Assembly (NCBI RefSeq): GCF_900167155.1 | Contig: NZ_FUXU01000014.1 | Span: 1 to 64,000 of the forward strand | From: Enterovibrio nigricans DSM 22720 | Lineage (GTDB): Bacteria; Pseudomonadota; Gammaproteobacteria; Enterobacterales; Vibrionaceae | Length of the DNA stretch: 64,000 nt | Direction of reading: 5' to 3' | Shown here: positions 35,006 through 44,634 of the stretch, in pieces | Layout of the letters: every line of letters begins with the position of its first letter | Position numbering within the stretch: position 1 is the stretch's first letter | The notes under the pieces: model-generated | Told to the model about the DNA's origin: nothing | The model's database searches: none | Seen by the model: the letters and a program-made list of their open reading frames with translations, nothing else | Translations under genes and position numbers: made by a program

Positions 35006-35428
35006 CTAGTCCTTCTTGATGGTGAGCATGGCGGGTTCGCCGCCCAGTTCTTTCATCAGCGCATCAAACGCTGCGCCTGATTTCATTACCCCCCATTCGC
35101 CGTGCAATTCACCGAAGTGAACGCCCGGTGCCAAACAGCCTTGCAACTGGCTTGGCAGGTTGGCTTTGTGGATCAGAATGTGAGTGCGCAGGCTTGGGCC
35201 GTAACGGGTCACACCCAGCGTGCGCGCTTCCAGTGCGTAGCAGCTGCCAAACTTTGGCGAGTCATGCGGCAGCAGTTGGTAAGTACCTTCTGGAATGCAG
35301 GATTTACCCGGCGCGTTGTTCAGGTCGGCACGTTCCGCCATCACACATACCTGTGAGCCATCTTGACGATGCAGCGTGCCGAAGGAGCCTTCATCGAAGT
35401 AGCGGCGGTTTAAAATGAAATGTTTCAA
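35006..35428 (-). CDS. DUF5675-like protein, possible lysis enzyme
   Basis: 140 residues. Its motifs are LNRRYFDEGSFGTLHRQDG, a central SCIPEGTYQLLPHDSPKFG, HILIHKANLPSQLQGCLAPG, and a glycine-rich FGELHGEWGVMKSG. Conserved His, Cys and Gly in HILIHKAN...GCLAPG suggest an active site. It lies beside the holin, where a muralytic enzyme is expected, but that role is inference. Start TTG (TTGA overlaps the upstream TGA) follows GAGGG. Confidence 0.6.
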   Translation of the reverse strand: MKHFILNRRYFDEGSFGTLHRQDGSQVCVMAERADLNNAPGKSCIPEGTYQLLPHDSPKFGSCYALEARTLGVTRYGPSLRTHILIHKANLPSQLQGCLAPGVHFGELHGEWGVMKSGAAFDALMKELGGEPAMLTIKKD

Positions 35429-35652
35429 CGTTTAGCCCTCAGTTCGACAAGCTGCTGACAGTCCACACAGGTGCAGCAATGCGGTAACGCGATTCGGCGT
35501 GCTTCGGGGATTTCCGCGCCACATTCAAAGCAGTGCGTTTCGCCAAATGGGTGTTCGCGTTTCGCTTTGGCATTGGCTGCCAACTGGTTAGCCAATGCCA
35601 CTTCGGTCTGTTTGGTTTCGTTATCGCTGGCATGGTCGATAAAGTCCGGCAT
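35425..35652 (-). CDS. TraR/DksA-type C4 zinc-finger protein
   Basis: 75 residues. The four cysteines CFECGAE and CCTCVDCQ (about residues 42-64) form the C4 finger of the TraR/DksA family, and the N-terminal helix starts MPDFIDHASDNETKQTE. TraR-like proteins bind the RNA polymerase secondary channel and mimic DksA-ppGpp. Phage homologues are common next to lysis genes. It overlaps the next gene by four bases. Confidence 0.85.
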   Translation of the reverse strand: MPDFIDHASDNETKQTEVALANQLAANAKAKREHPFGETHCFECGAEIPEARRIALPHCCTCVDCQQLVELRAKR

Positions 35653-35657
35653 GATGA

Positions 35658-36107
35658 TTACCCGATAATGTCGATGGTTTCTTCAGGGCGCAGATACGGC
35701 ACACCGTTGATGGTCACAAAGTCGGGGTCAGTAACATCGAACTGCACCTTGTGAACCAGCGCATTGCCCCCGTTGCTATCCGCATCAATCAGGCTGGAGA
35801 TTTTCAACTTGATGCCGAACATCTCCACCTTCAGTTCGTCACGCTCAGTCTTGCCAAAGCCCATGGCGTCGAAAGGTTTTAAGCCACGGAAGGAACCCGC
35901 CCCTTTCGCCACCTTCATCAGCAGGTTGAAATTACTGGTGTTCAGTTCCAGTTCGCCGCTGGCTTCCACATCCCCTTCCACGTAGCCATCAGGCACGCCA
36001 TTGGTTTTGGTCACGGCACTGTTATCGGTGATGTCCAGCGTCCACTTCTGCGCTTGCAGCTTGAGGCCATCCATCATGAATTTGAGGTTCTTACCGGAAA
36101 TACGCAT
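35658..36107 (-). CDS. Tail tube protein, FII-like
   Basis: 149 residues (MRISGKNLKFMMDGLKLQAQ to PYLRPEETIDIIG), beta-rich, with DNSAVTKTNGVPDGYVEG near residue 27. Size and place just after the sheath gene fit the tube protein of K139-type phages. GGAGG lies 7 nt before the ATG. Confidence 0.75.
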   Translation of the reverse strand: MRISGKNLKFMMDGLKLQAQKWTLDITDNSAVTKTNGVPDGYVEGDVEASGELELNTSNFNLLMKVAKGAGSFRGLKPFDAMGFGKTERDELKVEMFGIKLKISSLIDADSNGGNALVHKVQFDVTDPDFVTINGVPYLRPEETIDIIG

Positions 36108-36110
36108 GGG

Positions 36111-37250
36111 TTACGCCTCCGCTTGGTTTGAAAGGTCGAGGGCGATATTCACCACAATGTGTTTCGGGCAGTTGTGCGGGGTCACAATCAGGCCAATCGC
36201 CACTTTGGTTTTAGTCATCCACTGAATGGTCACGTCACCTTCTGCGGGTGGCATGATTTCACCAGGGAACTGAATACCGCCAATCTCAATGCCCTTGCTC
36301 ATTTCGCGCATATCAGCCGCAAAATATTGCTTGTTCATTTCGATAGATTCCGGCGTGGAATTCAGAATCTTGTCAGCGATGCGGCGAATTGCCTTGATGC
36401 GCACACGGCGGTTCAGCTTGTGTACCGGACGGATGTATTCAAGAAACTGGTAATCACCGCCTTTGGCTTCCAGTGTTGAAGCGTCTGCCCAGTAAATGCC
36501 TTCATAGTCGGCATACCACTGCGGCACGCTGAAACGTTCGCGGGAAAGTGCGCCAAGTGTTGCCAAGCCAAGCGGCTTGCCTGCGCAGTCCACTGGCGCT
36601 TCGCCAAGGCTGAGAACTGGGCCCGTTGCCACACGCATTGGCGTGTCGGCAATGGTCACGGCGCGGTTACACAAGCGGCCAGCCAGCACACCTGCGTTAT
36701 TGCCGTGAAGTTGCGGCACTGCCACCACCATGTTGGCGGCCACGCCTGCTTGCAGGGCAATGGTGGCGTTTTCGTATTCGGTCCACGTTTGTGTTTCCGC
36801 ATCAATGCCCGGCACCGCTGCCAAGACGAAACACCAACGGCCAAGCTTGTTGGTCAGTTCTGCCGTTACCGCCTGCATGGCGTCAAAGTCTGCTTTGTTG
36901 GTGGTTTCGTCGATGATCACCACGGCTTCAAATGAACCAGACTCGTTCGCGATGTCTATGGCATCCGCCCATGTCAGGCCGCCTTCAACACCATCAAGAC
37001 CGAACACTTCAGCCGTCCAGTTTTGGCCGCCGTTCACTTGCGCCGCTTTAACGTTCGCCGCCAGTGCATCGTCTGGCTGCTCGCCATTTAGAAACAGTTC
37101 ATCAAGGTCAGTGGTCGCATCAATGCGCGTCACTTTGCCTTGAAGCGCTGCTTTGGCGGTGGTACCAATGAACAGTAAATGCCGTTCAATTTCGGGGATG
37201 CCGCCTTGTCCAAGGTTGAGGTTATTTACCTCGACTTGTCCCAATGCCAT
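36111..37250 (-). CDS. Contractile tail sheath protein, FI-like
   Basis: 379 residues, close in size to P2 FI (396). The N terminus (GQVEVNNLNLGQGGIPEIERHLLFIG) and the C-terminal sheath region (IRPVHKLNRRVRIKAIRRIADKI, IQWMTKTKVAIGLIVTPHNCPK) are typical of the K139 sheath group (DUF2586). It is the major contractile protein. The tube gene follows 3 bp after. Confidence 0.8.
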   Translation of the reverse strand: MALGQVEVNNLNLGQGGIPEIERHLLFIGTTAKAALQGKVTRIDATTDLDELFLNGEQPDDALAANVKAAQVNGGQNWTAEVFGLDGVEGGLTWADAIDIANESGSFEAVVIIDETTNKADFDAMQAVTAELTNKLGRWCFVLAAVPGIDAETQTWTEYENATIALQAGVAANMVVAVPQLHGNNAGVLAGRLCNRAVTIADTPMRVATGPVLSLGEAPVDCAGKPLGLATLGALSRERFSVPQWYADYEGIYWADASTLEAKGGDYQFLEYIRPVHKLNRRVRIKAIRRIADKILNSTPESIEMNKQYFAADMREMSKGIEIGGIQFPGEIMPPAEGDVTIQWMTKTKVAIGLIVTPHNCPKHIVVNIALDLSNQAEA

Positions 37251-37252
37251 TG

Positions 37253-37909
37253 TTATTTCCTTCTCTGTGCCTGCTCGAAAATCTGCACAAGCTGGCGGTT
37301 AACGTCGGTGTGTTTGCTGCCCAGAATCTGGCGTTCGGCCAGTGGAATGTCCCACTGTGATTGCTTCGGCTTGCCGCTCAGTTCGCGGATAATTGCGCCT
37401 GCTTTACCGTGCGTCAGATTTTGTTGAATCCATGCCAGTGTTGGCTTTTTGCGGCCTTTGCCGCTTTTGGTCGGGATGGTGTAACCCAGTTCCCGAAGTT
37501 TGCGCGCCATGCCTTTGGTTGGCGGGGCGTCGTAATCTGGTTTCCCAAAGCGCCGTTGCAGTTGCCTTGCGCTCATCTTTTGGGTTTGGCCTATGTGGTG
37601 CCTTGCCGCTGTTCGGGCGGTTTGCTTGTTGCGCCACGTTAGGTCTAATTCTTTCGCGCCGTTTTTCACGTAAGGCTCTAAGCCCTTCGCCATGCGGCGG
37701 AACATCTTTTTCCGGCCTTTCTTTCGGGCTTCTAGCCCTTTGCCGTGAATGTCTTTTTGCTGGCTGATACGCTTGCGCACATTCTGTTTTTCCCAGCGTC
37801 CCAGCGTTTTCAGAATCCAAAACCGCTTTTTGGGTGGCAGTGCCAGCAGTGCCAGTTTTTCGTTGAAGTTCAGCGCGTCACGCTGATTTAACTTAACCGT
37901 CGGTTTCAT
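37253..37909 (-). CDS. Tail completion protein gpS-like
   Basis: 218 residues, highly basic. The segment LALLALPPKKRFWILKTLGR and the central HGKGLEARKKGRKKMFRRMAKGL match phage virion morphogenesis (tail S) proteins, which finish the tail end that joins the head. It overlaps the R-like gene by 17 bp. P2 gpS is 150 residues, so this version is longer. Confidence 0.75.
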   Translation of the reverse strand: MKPTVKLNQRDALNFNEKLALLALPPKKRFWILKTLGRWEKQNVRKRISQQKDIHGKGLEARKKGRKKMFRRMAKGLEPYVKNGAKELDLTWRNKQTARTAARHHIGQTQKMSARQLQRRFGKPDYDAPPTKGMARKLRELGYTIPTKSGKGRKKPTLAWIQQNLTHGKAGAIIRELSGKPKQSQWDIPLAERQILGSKHTDVNRQLVQIFEQAQRRK

Positions 37910-38378
37910 TGCTGATTTCGGCTTCTTCCGCTACATCTACCGGCACGGTTTGCACCCGATAGGTTTCGCCCTGGTATTCAATCAGCCCGTTAGGGTCTGG
38001 GATCATTTCGATAGGCTCCGAAAGCTCTAACTCAATGGTCACGTCCACGGTGCCTTCATCGAGAATGTCCACCGCCAGTGTTGGGTCTTCCAATTCCAGA
38101 TCACTGCGCTCGTGGTCGAACTCGCTAATCCAACAGGCCACCGCCGCCAACAGGTAACGCGGGTCTAATAGGTGATGTGGAAAACCTTCAATGCTGATCA
38201 CCGCGTTGTATTGCCATTCAGCAATGCGAATGCCGTGGCCCCTGTCGTCGCCATTGATGACGATTTTTGCGTTTTCCTGCCAAGCGTCGATTTTGTTATC
38301 CAGCACACTGGTTTTCAGTGCCTTCACCACGTATTCGGTGAGGTGCTGCAACTTGGTTTTGGTGTATGCGTCGGCCAT
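37893..38378 (-). CDS. Tail completion protein gpR-like
   Basis: 161 residues. The P2 R family pattern is visible in the N-terminal LTEYVVKALK, the WQYNAVISIEGFPH stretch, LLAAVACWISEFD, and an acidic beta C terminus. R forms the tail terminator ring with S. The ATG shares one base with the L stop. Confidence 0.78.
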   Translation of the reverse strand: MADAYTKTKLQHLTEYVVKALKTSVLDNKIDAWQENAKIVINGDDRGHGIRIAEWQYNAVISIEGFPHHLLDPRYLLAAVACWISEFDHERSDLELEDPTLAVDILDEGTVDVTIELELSEPIEMIPDPNGLIEYQGETYRVQTVPVDVAEEAEISNETDG

Positions 38379-38785
38379 CAGAGCAACTCAATTCCGTTGG
38401 GGCTTTCGCCCTTAATTTGGGCAATGTCCCGCGTTGATTGAGCGCGGAACCTGTCGCCCTGTTCGCCTGCATCTTCTGCCGTGTTTTCGGCTTCATCGCG
38501 GCGGTTCTGGGTGGCGAACTCTGGCAGCAGGTCAGCGTGTGCCAGTGCGTACACCGCCCGTTGGTACAGCGCCAGCTTTGCGCCTGTCAGCGATTGGTCA
38601 ACGCCAGCCAACTGGCCTTGCACGTTGTCGGCGGCAATTTCGATTGCCATTGCCACGCTGCTTTCGTCAAACACATGGGGAATGCGGCGCACCTTGCGAA
38701 AGTCAGCGGTGGATAAATCCGGCCAGCCGTTACCCGCAATGTTGGTGTTCTGGTTGGTTGGCACCTTGCCGCCAAATCCGCTCAT
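38378..38785 (-). CDS. Head completion protein gpL-like
   Basis: 135 residues with DLSTADFRKVRRIPHVFDES and VYALAHADLLPEFATQNRRDEAE, like P2 gpL. L adapts the portal after DNA packaging. GAGGAAC precedes the ATG. A 110-bp gap separates it from gpM; nothing was recognised in that gap. Confidence 0.8.
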   Translation of the reverse strand: MSGFGGKVPTNQNTNIAGNGWPDLSTADFRKVRRIPHVFDESSVAMAIEIAADNVQGQLAGVDQSLTGAKLALYQRAVYALAHADLLPEFATQNRRDEAENTAEDAGEQGDRFRAQSTRDIAQIKGESPNGIELL

Positions 38786-38895
38786 GCTGTTTGTTCCTCA
38801 AATCGGTGTGCTTCTACCCACTAGGTCAACGTCATTGGGTTTGCCTTACGGCAGCCCGACTCGCCAGCCGAAGCACGCGGGGGGTTAGGAGCCGT

Positions 38896-39633
38896 TTATA
38901 AATTCGTGCCTTCGCGTAACGCTCGGATGCGTGCCGGAATGCGGTTTTTAATCAAGTCGCCCACACCAATCTTTGAATGCAGGTCGTTAGCTTTGGTGAG
39001 CATCGCCAGTGCCTTTTCCAGCGTTTCAACGCTGCCGACACTTGGCACATTCACGTTGCCGAGCTCATCGCGCAGCAGGTATTGGCCGCCGAGTTTGTAC
39101 AGCTTGGCGCTGACTCTCTCGAACACGCGCCATTCCCCCTCGTGAATGCGTTCCATCACCTGTGTGAAATAAGGGTCAATCGCGTTGCCTTCTTTCACCT
39201 GGGCGTCTGCCCAATCGAAAACGCTATCAGCGCAGAAGGTTTGCCAATCACGCTTGAAGCGTTCCGGGGTTGGCAGTGCCAGTTCAATGGCTTTCAGCAC
39301 CCACGCCATGAAGGTTTCCATGTCGCCGGTGTCGTAAAACCAGATCACCATTTCAGAGAAAATCGGGTTTTCTTCCGCCACGCCGCTTTCCAGCCACGCT
39401 TCCACCTGCGGGCGGTACTTCGGAATGAGAACCGAACGCTTGTGCTCGATTTTGTCTGAAATTGCGTTTAAGCCTTTCAGCACGGCGCGGTCGTTTTCCA
39501 GTTCCATCAGTTGGAGTTCAAGAGAACCGGTAGTGGCCGCCGCGATAACAGGCGGGGGTTCCCCCGCGCTGTTATGGCTGGCGCGTTCCCATTTGAGGTT
39601 GCTCCTCATACCTGGAGATAAACGCCTAGCCAT
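38896..39633 (-). CDS. Terminase small subunit gpM-like
   Basis: 245 residues, same size as P2 gpM (247). Family features include YRPQVEAWLESGVAEENPIF, WFYDTGDMETFMAW, and FERVSAKLYKLGGQYLLRDE. In P2, M contains the endonuclease that cuts cos. It follows the capsid gene by 3 bp. Confidence 0.85.
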   Translation of the reverse strand: MARRLSPGMRSNLKWERASHNSAGEPPPVIAAATTGSLELQLMELENDRAVLKGLNAISDKIEHKRSVLIPKYRPQVEAWLESGVAEENPIFSEMVIWFYDTGDMETFMAWVLKAIELALPTPERFKRDWQTFCADSVFDWADAQVKEGNAIDPYFTQVMERIHEGEWRVFERVSAKLYKLGGQYLLRDELGNVNVPSVGSVETLEKALAMLTKANDLHSKIGVGDLIKNRIPARIRALREGTNL

Positions 39634-39636
39634 TTC

Positions 39637-40656
39637 TTATGCTTCCGGTGTTGGGTCAGTGCCGAAATTCACTGCGGCTTCGTCAATTGCGCCGTAAGCG
39701 TCGTAATCGCCTACTGCGTAACCTTCCCAGCGCAGGTACTTGTTTTCGTGCTGCTTGCGGTCTTCCACGTGCTCTTCCTTGCGGTGGCGTGTGCCTTTCT
39801 GCGTCAGAATTTGCAGGTTGGAAAGTAGTGTCACCACCATGCGTTTACCCGGCATAAATGGCGGCACAATGGCAGGACGGCCAGCGATGGAGTATGGCAG
39901 TTGTTGCGCGTGCTTTTTCTCGCTAGGGGTGGTTGCTTCGTCGTAAAGACGGGCAGATTCATACGCCACCAAATCAGCACCCACCAACACCACCAAGCGC
40001 GGGTCGTTTCGGTAAGCAGGTTGAATCTTGGTGTTGATGATGTCAGCGGCCATGGCATCCAGCGTTTTGTAATCACCGCCGCCTGCTGCATCCAGATACA
40101 CAGGCTCAGTGATCACTTGCTCTGGCGCATCAGTCAGCACCCATTTGTGCCAACCAATATTCACATCTTCGCCGTTAGGGTTTTCGGCTGGCTTGGTGGT
40201 CGTAGCAACAGATTTACCGTTGAAACCAACTCGCAGCATATCCAGTGCAAAGCGAATAGTGGCGTTTTCGTTCATCAGGCGCATAAACTCACCCGCTGAA
40301 CCCGCGTTAGCCCAAACAGACAAGGTTTCCCATGTGACCACCGCGCAAGAGTCGGTTTCTTCGAGTTTGTACTCGTGGCCGTCTACATCTTGGCTGCTGG
40401 TATGGCGTCCGCCTGCTTTTCGGCCTGTAGCAAGACCTGTTGAACCCACATTGATGACCTGACCAGATTTATGATCAACGTCCATCAGTGAAATGCGCTT
40501 CAGAAATTCTGCTGAATCCAGAAGGGCTTTTTTAAGCTTGGTTTCCTTCGGGCCAGTCACCGCAAAAAGCTTGCTGCTGTCTGCGATTTCAAAAGCAGTC
40601 GCCAGATTTGCGCTGTACTGACCAAGGTACTTACGTGCGCTTTCATTCAGTTGCAT
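39637..40656 (-). CDS. Major capsid protein gpN-like
   Basis: 339 residues (P2 gpN 357). Family-like stretches include KYLGQYSANLATAFEI at the N terminus, GWHKWVLTDAPEQVITEP in the middle, and VLVGADLVAYESARLY and VPPFMPGKRMVVTLLSNLQI in the C-terminal half. It assembles the T=7 head. AAGGAG precedes the ATG. Confidence 0.88.
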   Translation of the reverse strand: MQLNESARKYLGQYSANLATAFEIADSSKLFAVTGPKETKLKKALLDSAEFLKRISLMDVDHKSGQVINVGSTGLATGRKAGGRHTSSQDVDGHEYKLEETDSCAVVTWETLSVWANAGSAGEFMRLMNENATIRFALDMLRVGFNGKSVATTTKPAENPNGEDVNIGWHKWVLTDAPEQVITEPVYLDAAGGGDYKTLDAMAADIINTKIQPAYRNDPRLVVLVGADLVAYESARLYDEATTPSEKKHAQQLPYSIAGRPAIVPPFMPGKRMVVTLLSNLQILTQKGTRHRKEEHVEDRKQHENKYLRWEGYAVGDYDAYGAIDEAAVNFGTDPTPEA

Positions 40657-40668
40657 GTAGGTAGCTCC

Positions 40669-41583
40669 TTAAACCAGATCAGCGCTGAAATTGTCGTCCG
40701 CACCTTCACCCGCTGGGCGTTGGTTTGGCGCTTCTTCCAACAGTTTGTTGAATTGGGTTTCCAAGCCGTTCAGCTTGTCTGCCAGTGGTTTGATCACGTC
40801 GCTCAGTGCTGCGCTAAATTGCTCAACAGTTGGCGCGGTCACGTCGCCGCCTTTGTCACCTTCGGGCGTTTCTTCGCTGTCGCCTGTTGGTGCTGGCGCG
40901 TTGAATTTCTGCTCGATGGCGTCGAGGCGTGTGGAGAACGGTTGCAATGCGCCTTGGAGCAATGCTTCGAGTTCTTCTTTCTTCACGTCGATTTCCTCGG
41001 GTTGTGGTGTGGTGTCAGTCGGTAGTTCGGCGCTGAACTGCGGCAAATACTTTGCAATGCCTGCTGCCAGTGCTTTGAAGAAGCCAGCGGCTTCGTGTTC
41101 TTCCTGTTCGGTGTCGGCCTGTAGGAAAAGAAGCGGCTCCAACTGGCTGTATTCGCGTTCGCAGTCTTTGCCGCCCATGGAAAACTTGAGGCGGGTGGTG
41201 CCTGAACTCGCTGGGGAGTCGGTCACTGCAAGGCCCATCAGGTAACACTTGCCAGTGCCGCGATAATCCAAATTTGGTTCGATAGAGGTAAACAGCTTTT
41301 GGCCGTCTTTGTTGGCTTCAATGAGGTAATGATTCGCAGTGATTTTGGCGAACAGGCGCAGTTTTCCGCCTTTCTTCTCTGCCTTCACTTCATCCACTGT
41401 TCCCCAGTTTTTACCTTCAAAGGATGACCACTGAGAACGGTAATGTTCAGGCCAAATCAGTGCGGTGTATTCTTCTACTGAGTAGCTTTCCGCCATGTCT
41501 TTAATCCATGACGCGGTGATGGTGCGACCGTCTACGGTAGCGCCTTCCGTTGCGATGATTACCCAGCCAGATTGCTTGCTCAT
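40669..41583 (-). CDS. Capsid scaffold/protease gpO-like
   Basis: 304 residues. The N-terminal protease domain contains ALIWPEHYRSQWSSFEGKNW with the likely catalytic His and YLMGLAVTDSPASSGT with the likely Ser. The C-terminal part from about 195 is a charged coiled-coil scaffold with a Pro/Gly-rich break. It guides shell assembly, then matures N, O and L. It is the first gene of the late head operon. Confidence 0.85.
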   Translation of the reverse strand: MSKQSGWVIIATEGATVDGRTITASWIKDMAESYSVEEYTALIWPEHYRSQWSSFEGKNWGTVDEVKAEKKGGKLRLFAKITANHYLIEANKDGQKLFTSIEPNLDYRGTGKCYLMGLAVTDSPASSGTTRLKFSMGGKDCEREYSQLEPLLFLQADTEQEEHEAAGFFKALAAGIAKYLPQFSAELPTDTTPQPEEIDVKKEELEALLQGALQPFSTRLDAIEQKFNAPAPTGDSEETPEGDKGGDVTAPTVEQFSAALSDVIKPLADKLNGLETQFNKLLEEAPNQRPAGEGADDNFSADLV

Positions 41584-41768
41584 TCGGTTACATGTCCCTG
41601 CTCTCGTGAATCGTTTTCGCCAAATGCGTTCGAATTTACGGGCAAGTTACTGCGTTAAAGGCGGGCTTTCATCTGGTTCCATTCCTAGAAATTCGGATAT
41701 AGGCGAAATCCGAATTCTTCCGAATTTCACTTGGATTTTCAGGCCGTTTAAATGCGTAAACTGCGCTC
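41584..41768. promoter_or_regulatory. Divergent late promoter region (O side and P-Q side)
   Basis: 185 bp between gpO and the terminase. A perfect 9-bp inverted repeat AATTCGGAT (41690-41698) / ATCCGAATT (41708-41716) is followed by another CCGAATT at 41720-41726 and preceded by TCGAATT near 41629. In P2 this interval holds two activator-dependent late promoters. The repeated motif is a candidate binding site for the Ogr/Delta-like protein at 45180, but a TGT-N12-ACA box as in P2 was not found. Confidence 0.5.
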
Positions 41769-43556
41769 ATGGCTTACTCACCTGAAATCAGAGAGGCGGC
41801 AAAACGCCTCTATTTGCGACGCTACACGCCGCAAGAAATTGCAGATGAATTGGCGCTGCCGAATAACCGCATTGTTTACCACTGGGCGGATAAATACGGC
41901 TGGCGTGATTTGCTGCGTGAAGAAGAAGTGGATGAGGCGATCAACCGCCGCATTATTCTGTTAACCAACCAAGCAGAAAAAACGCCTGCCCAGTTGAAAG
42001 AGCTGGAAATGCTGATTGGTCAGCACGTTAAGTTAAAACACCAACGCGCAAAGACCGCCAGCAAGCCGCCAGCGAATGAAAGCAACAGCGGCAACCCAAC
42101 GACACCGGAAAGAAGCAACAACCGCTCAGAACGCAGCAGCGGCGAGAAAAAGCCGAAAGGGAAGAAAAGAAAGAATGATGTTAGCGAGATTACTGCTGAT
42201 GATTTCGCTGAACTGCACGCCAGTTTCTTCAAATACCAGCTTACGATGCGCGAAAACCTGCACCAGCGTATTCGTAACATTCTTAAATCACGCCAGATTG
42301 GTGCGACTTACTACTTTGCCTGTGAAGCGCTGGAAAATGCGATACTCACCGGAGACAACCAAGTATTCCTTTCTGCATCCCGCGCCCAAGCCGAGATTTT
42401 CCGCACCTACATTGTAAAGATTGCGCGTGAGTTCCTTGGCATTGAACTGACAGGCAACCCGATCATTTTAAGCACTGGCGCTGAACTTCGTTTTTGTTCG
42501 ACCAACAGCAAAACCGCGCAGGGCTTCCACGGCCATGTTTATGTCGATGAATACTTCTGGATTCCGAAGTTTGACGAACTGAACAAGCTGGCGTCAGCCA
42601 TGGCGACGCATAAGAAGTGGCGCAAAACCTACTTTTCCACCCCTTCCAGCAAAACGCACCAGGCATACCCATTTTGGACGGGCGACACCTGGCGCGGCAG
42701 TTCCAAGACCCGCGAAAACGTCGAGTTCCCGAAATTCGACGAATTCCGCAAGGGCGGCGCACTCTGCCCGGATAAACACTGGCGCTATGTTGTCACCATT
42801 GAAGATGCCGCAGCGGGCGGTTGTGACCTGTTTGATATTGACGAACTGCGCGAAGAATACAGCAAGGCCGATTTTGCCAACCTGTTCATGTGCGTGTTTG
42901 TCGATGGCAACGCCAGCGTGTTTGCATTCAGCAAACTGGAAAAATGCATGGTGGACGCCAGCAAATGGAAAGACTTCAAACCCAACACGGCGCGGCCTTA
43001 TGCCAACCAAGAAGTGTGGCTGGGTTATGACCCAAGCCGATCACGCGATAACGCCTGCTTGGTGATTGTCGCGCCACCGAAAACTAATGCCGAGCTTTTC
43101 CGCGTGCTCGAAAAGCACTATTGGAAAGGGCTCAATTTCCAGTATCAGGCCAGCCAGATAGACGACGCCTTTAACCGCTATAACGTGACTTACATTGGCA
43201 TTGACACCACAGGCATTGGCGCGGGTGTGTGGGATTTGGTGAGCACCAAACACCCCCGCGAAGCCCACGCCATTCACTACAGCAACGAAAACAAAAACCG
43301 CCTCGTGCTGAAAATGATTGATGTGATAGACGCAGGCCGCGTGCAGTGGGATGCCGAACACAAAGACATTGCCATGGCATTTATGGCGATCAAACGCGTT
43401 GCCAGCAACAGCGGCAACATGATGACCTTCAAAGCCGAGCGAAGCGAAACCACCGGACACGCAGACGCATTCTGGGCGCTTTCTCATGCGCTGATAAATG
43501 AACCGCTTAATACCGATGAAGCGCAGCGCGGTTCCTCATACACCTTTGGGAAATAA
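41769..43556 (+). CDS. Terminase large subunit gpP-like
   Basis: 595 residues (P2 gpP 590). It starts with a helix-turn-helix ([21 protein letters not shown]), then a basic linker. The ATPase follows, with Walker-B-like HVYVDEYFW (about residue 258), and then the nuclease with Asp motifs [10 protein letters not shown] (about 418) and [10 protein letters not shown] (about 475). It pumps DNA into the head and cuts cos. It is divergent from the O-N-M-L operon and shares a transcript with the portal gene 2 bp downstream. The ribosome-binding site is weak. Confidence 0.9.
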   Translation: MAYSPEIREAAKRLYLRRYTPQEIADELALPNNRIVYHWADKYGWRDLLREEEVDEAINRRIILLTNQAEKTPAQLKELEMLIGQHVKLKHQRAKTASKPPANESNSGNPTTPERSNNRSERSSGEKKPKGKKRKNDVSEITADDFAELHASFFKYQLTMRENLHQRIRNILKSRQIGATYYFACEALENAILTGDNQVFLSASRAQAEIFRTYIVKIAREFLGIELTGNPIILSTGAELRFCSTNSKTAQGFHGHVYVDEYFWIPKFDELNKLASAMATHKKWRKTYFSTPSSKTHQAYPFWTGDTWRGSSKTRENVEFPKFDEFRKGGALCPDKHWRYVVTIEDAAAGGCDLFDIDELREEYSKADFANLFMCVFVDGNASVFAFSKLEKCMVDASKWKDFKPNTARPYANQEVWLGYDPSRSRDNACLVIVAPPKTNAELFRVLEKHYWKGLNFQYQASQIDDAFNRYNVTYIGIDTTGIGAGVWDLVSTKHPREAHAIHYSNENKNRLVLKMIDVIDAGRVQWDAEHKDIAMAFMAIKRVASNSGNMMTFKAERSETTGHADAFWALSHALINEPLNTDEAQRGSSYTFGK

Positions 43557-43558
43557 CC

Positions 43559-44602
43559 ATGACCGAGCAACTAACCCGACCCGCCGCCAATGATGACACC
43601 ACCGAAGTGAAGGAACCGGCCAGTGCATACAGCTTCAGTTCCAGTTTCGAAACGGCAGATTCCAGCAGTTGGCTAACGGATTACAGCGAACTGTTTTACA
43701 ACGACACTGAAGACTACTGGGAACCACCCATTAACCCAGAAGGGCTGGCGCAACTGGCGAACGCCAACGCCTACCACGGCAGCTTGTTGATCGCCCGTTC
43801 CAACTACGTGGCGGGCCGTTTCAAAGGCGGTGGCAATATTCGCCGCCACCTGTTCCAGCGATTCACGCGGGACTATACCCAATTCGGCCACGGTGCCTTG
43901 CTGAAACTTCGGGATCGCCTTGGCCGTGTGATTGGCCTGTTTCCGCTGCCGTCCATGTATGTGCGAAAACGTCGCAATGGTGATGTGTGGGTGTTGGAGC
44001 GAGACGACAACAAACGCCTGTACAAAGCCAAAGACGTGATTTGGCTGGCGCAGTATGACCCGAAACAGCAGGTGTATGGCCTACCGGATTACGTGGGCGG
44101 GTTGCAATCTTCCCTGCTGAACAAAGACGCCACGTTATTCCGCCGCCGCTACTACAAGAACGGCGCACACATGGGTTTCATTTTCTACAGCACAGACCCC
44201 AAGTTGAAAGATGAAGATGAAAAGATGATGAAAGAAGCCATTGCCAGTTCCAAAGGCGTGGGCAACTTCCGCAGCATGTACATCAACATTCCCAACGGGC
44301 ATGAAAAAGGTATTCAACTGATTCCGGTGGGCGACATTGCCACCAAAGATGAATTTGAACGCATTAAGAACATCACCGCGCAAGACATTCTGGTGAGCCA
44401 CCGATTCCCACCGGGCAAAGGCGGCATAGTGCCAACCAATACCGCTGGCTTTGGCGACCCTGAAAAAGTGGGCCGCGAATACCTGCGTGATGAAATTATT
44501 CCGGTGTGTGAACTGATGATGGATGAGATCAACCATGACCCTGAAATTATCAACCGCAGTGATTTGAAAGTGACGTTTGAACTAACCCTGCCAACCGCTT
44601 AA
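43559..44602 (+). CDS. Portal protein gpQ-like
   Basis: 347 residues (P2 gpQ 344). It has the characteristic WEPPINPEGLAQLANANAYH (about residues 54-73), DYVGGLQSSLLNKDATLFRR and HRFPPGKGGIVPTNTAGFGD. It forms the dodecameric DNA channel at one head vertex. It is followed at once by a terminator, so cargo genes to the right are outside this transcript. Confidence 0.92.
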   Translation: MTEQLTRPAANDDTTEVKEPASAYSFSSSFETADSSSWLTDYSELFYNDTEDYWEPPINPEGLAQLANANAYHGSLLIARSNYVAGRFKGGGNIRRHLFQRFTRDYTQFGHGALLKLRDRLGRVIGLFPLPSMYVRKRRNGDVWVLERDDNKRLYKAKDVIWLAQYDPKQQVYGLPDYVGGLQSSLLNKDATLFRRRYYKNGAHMGFIFYSTDPKLKDEDEKMMKEAIASSKGVGNFRSMYINIPNGHEKGIQLIPVGDIATKDEFERIKNITAQDILVSHRFPPGKGGIVPTNTAGFGDPEKVGREYLRDEIIPVCELMMDEINHDPEIINRSDLKVTFELTLPTA

Positions 44603-44611
44603 AAAGAAAAT

Positions 44612-44634
44612 GCCCGCAATAGCGGGCTTTTTTT
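44612..44634. terminator. Bidirectional terminator after portal gene
   Basis: GCCCGC / GCGGGC stem with an AATA loop followed by T7 on the + strand; the other side is also A/T-rich. It serves gpQ and, in reverse, the convergent gene whose stop lies in the T-tract. Confidence 0.85.

Noticed and set aside
37404-37820. 138-codon - strand frame overlapping the gpS-like gene
   Set aside because: Alternative frame of a basic, GC-rich gene; the gpS-like frame has family motifs and proper coupling.
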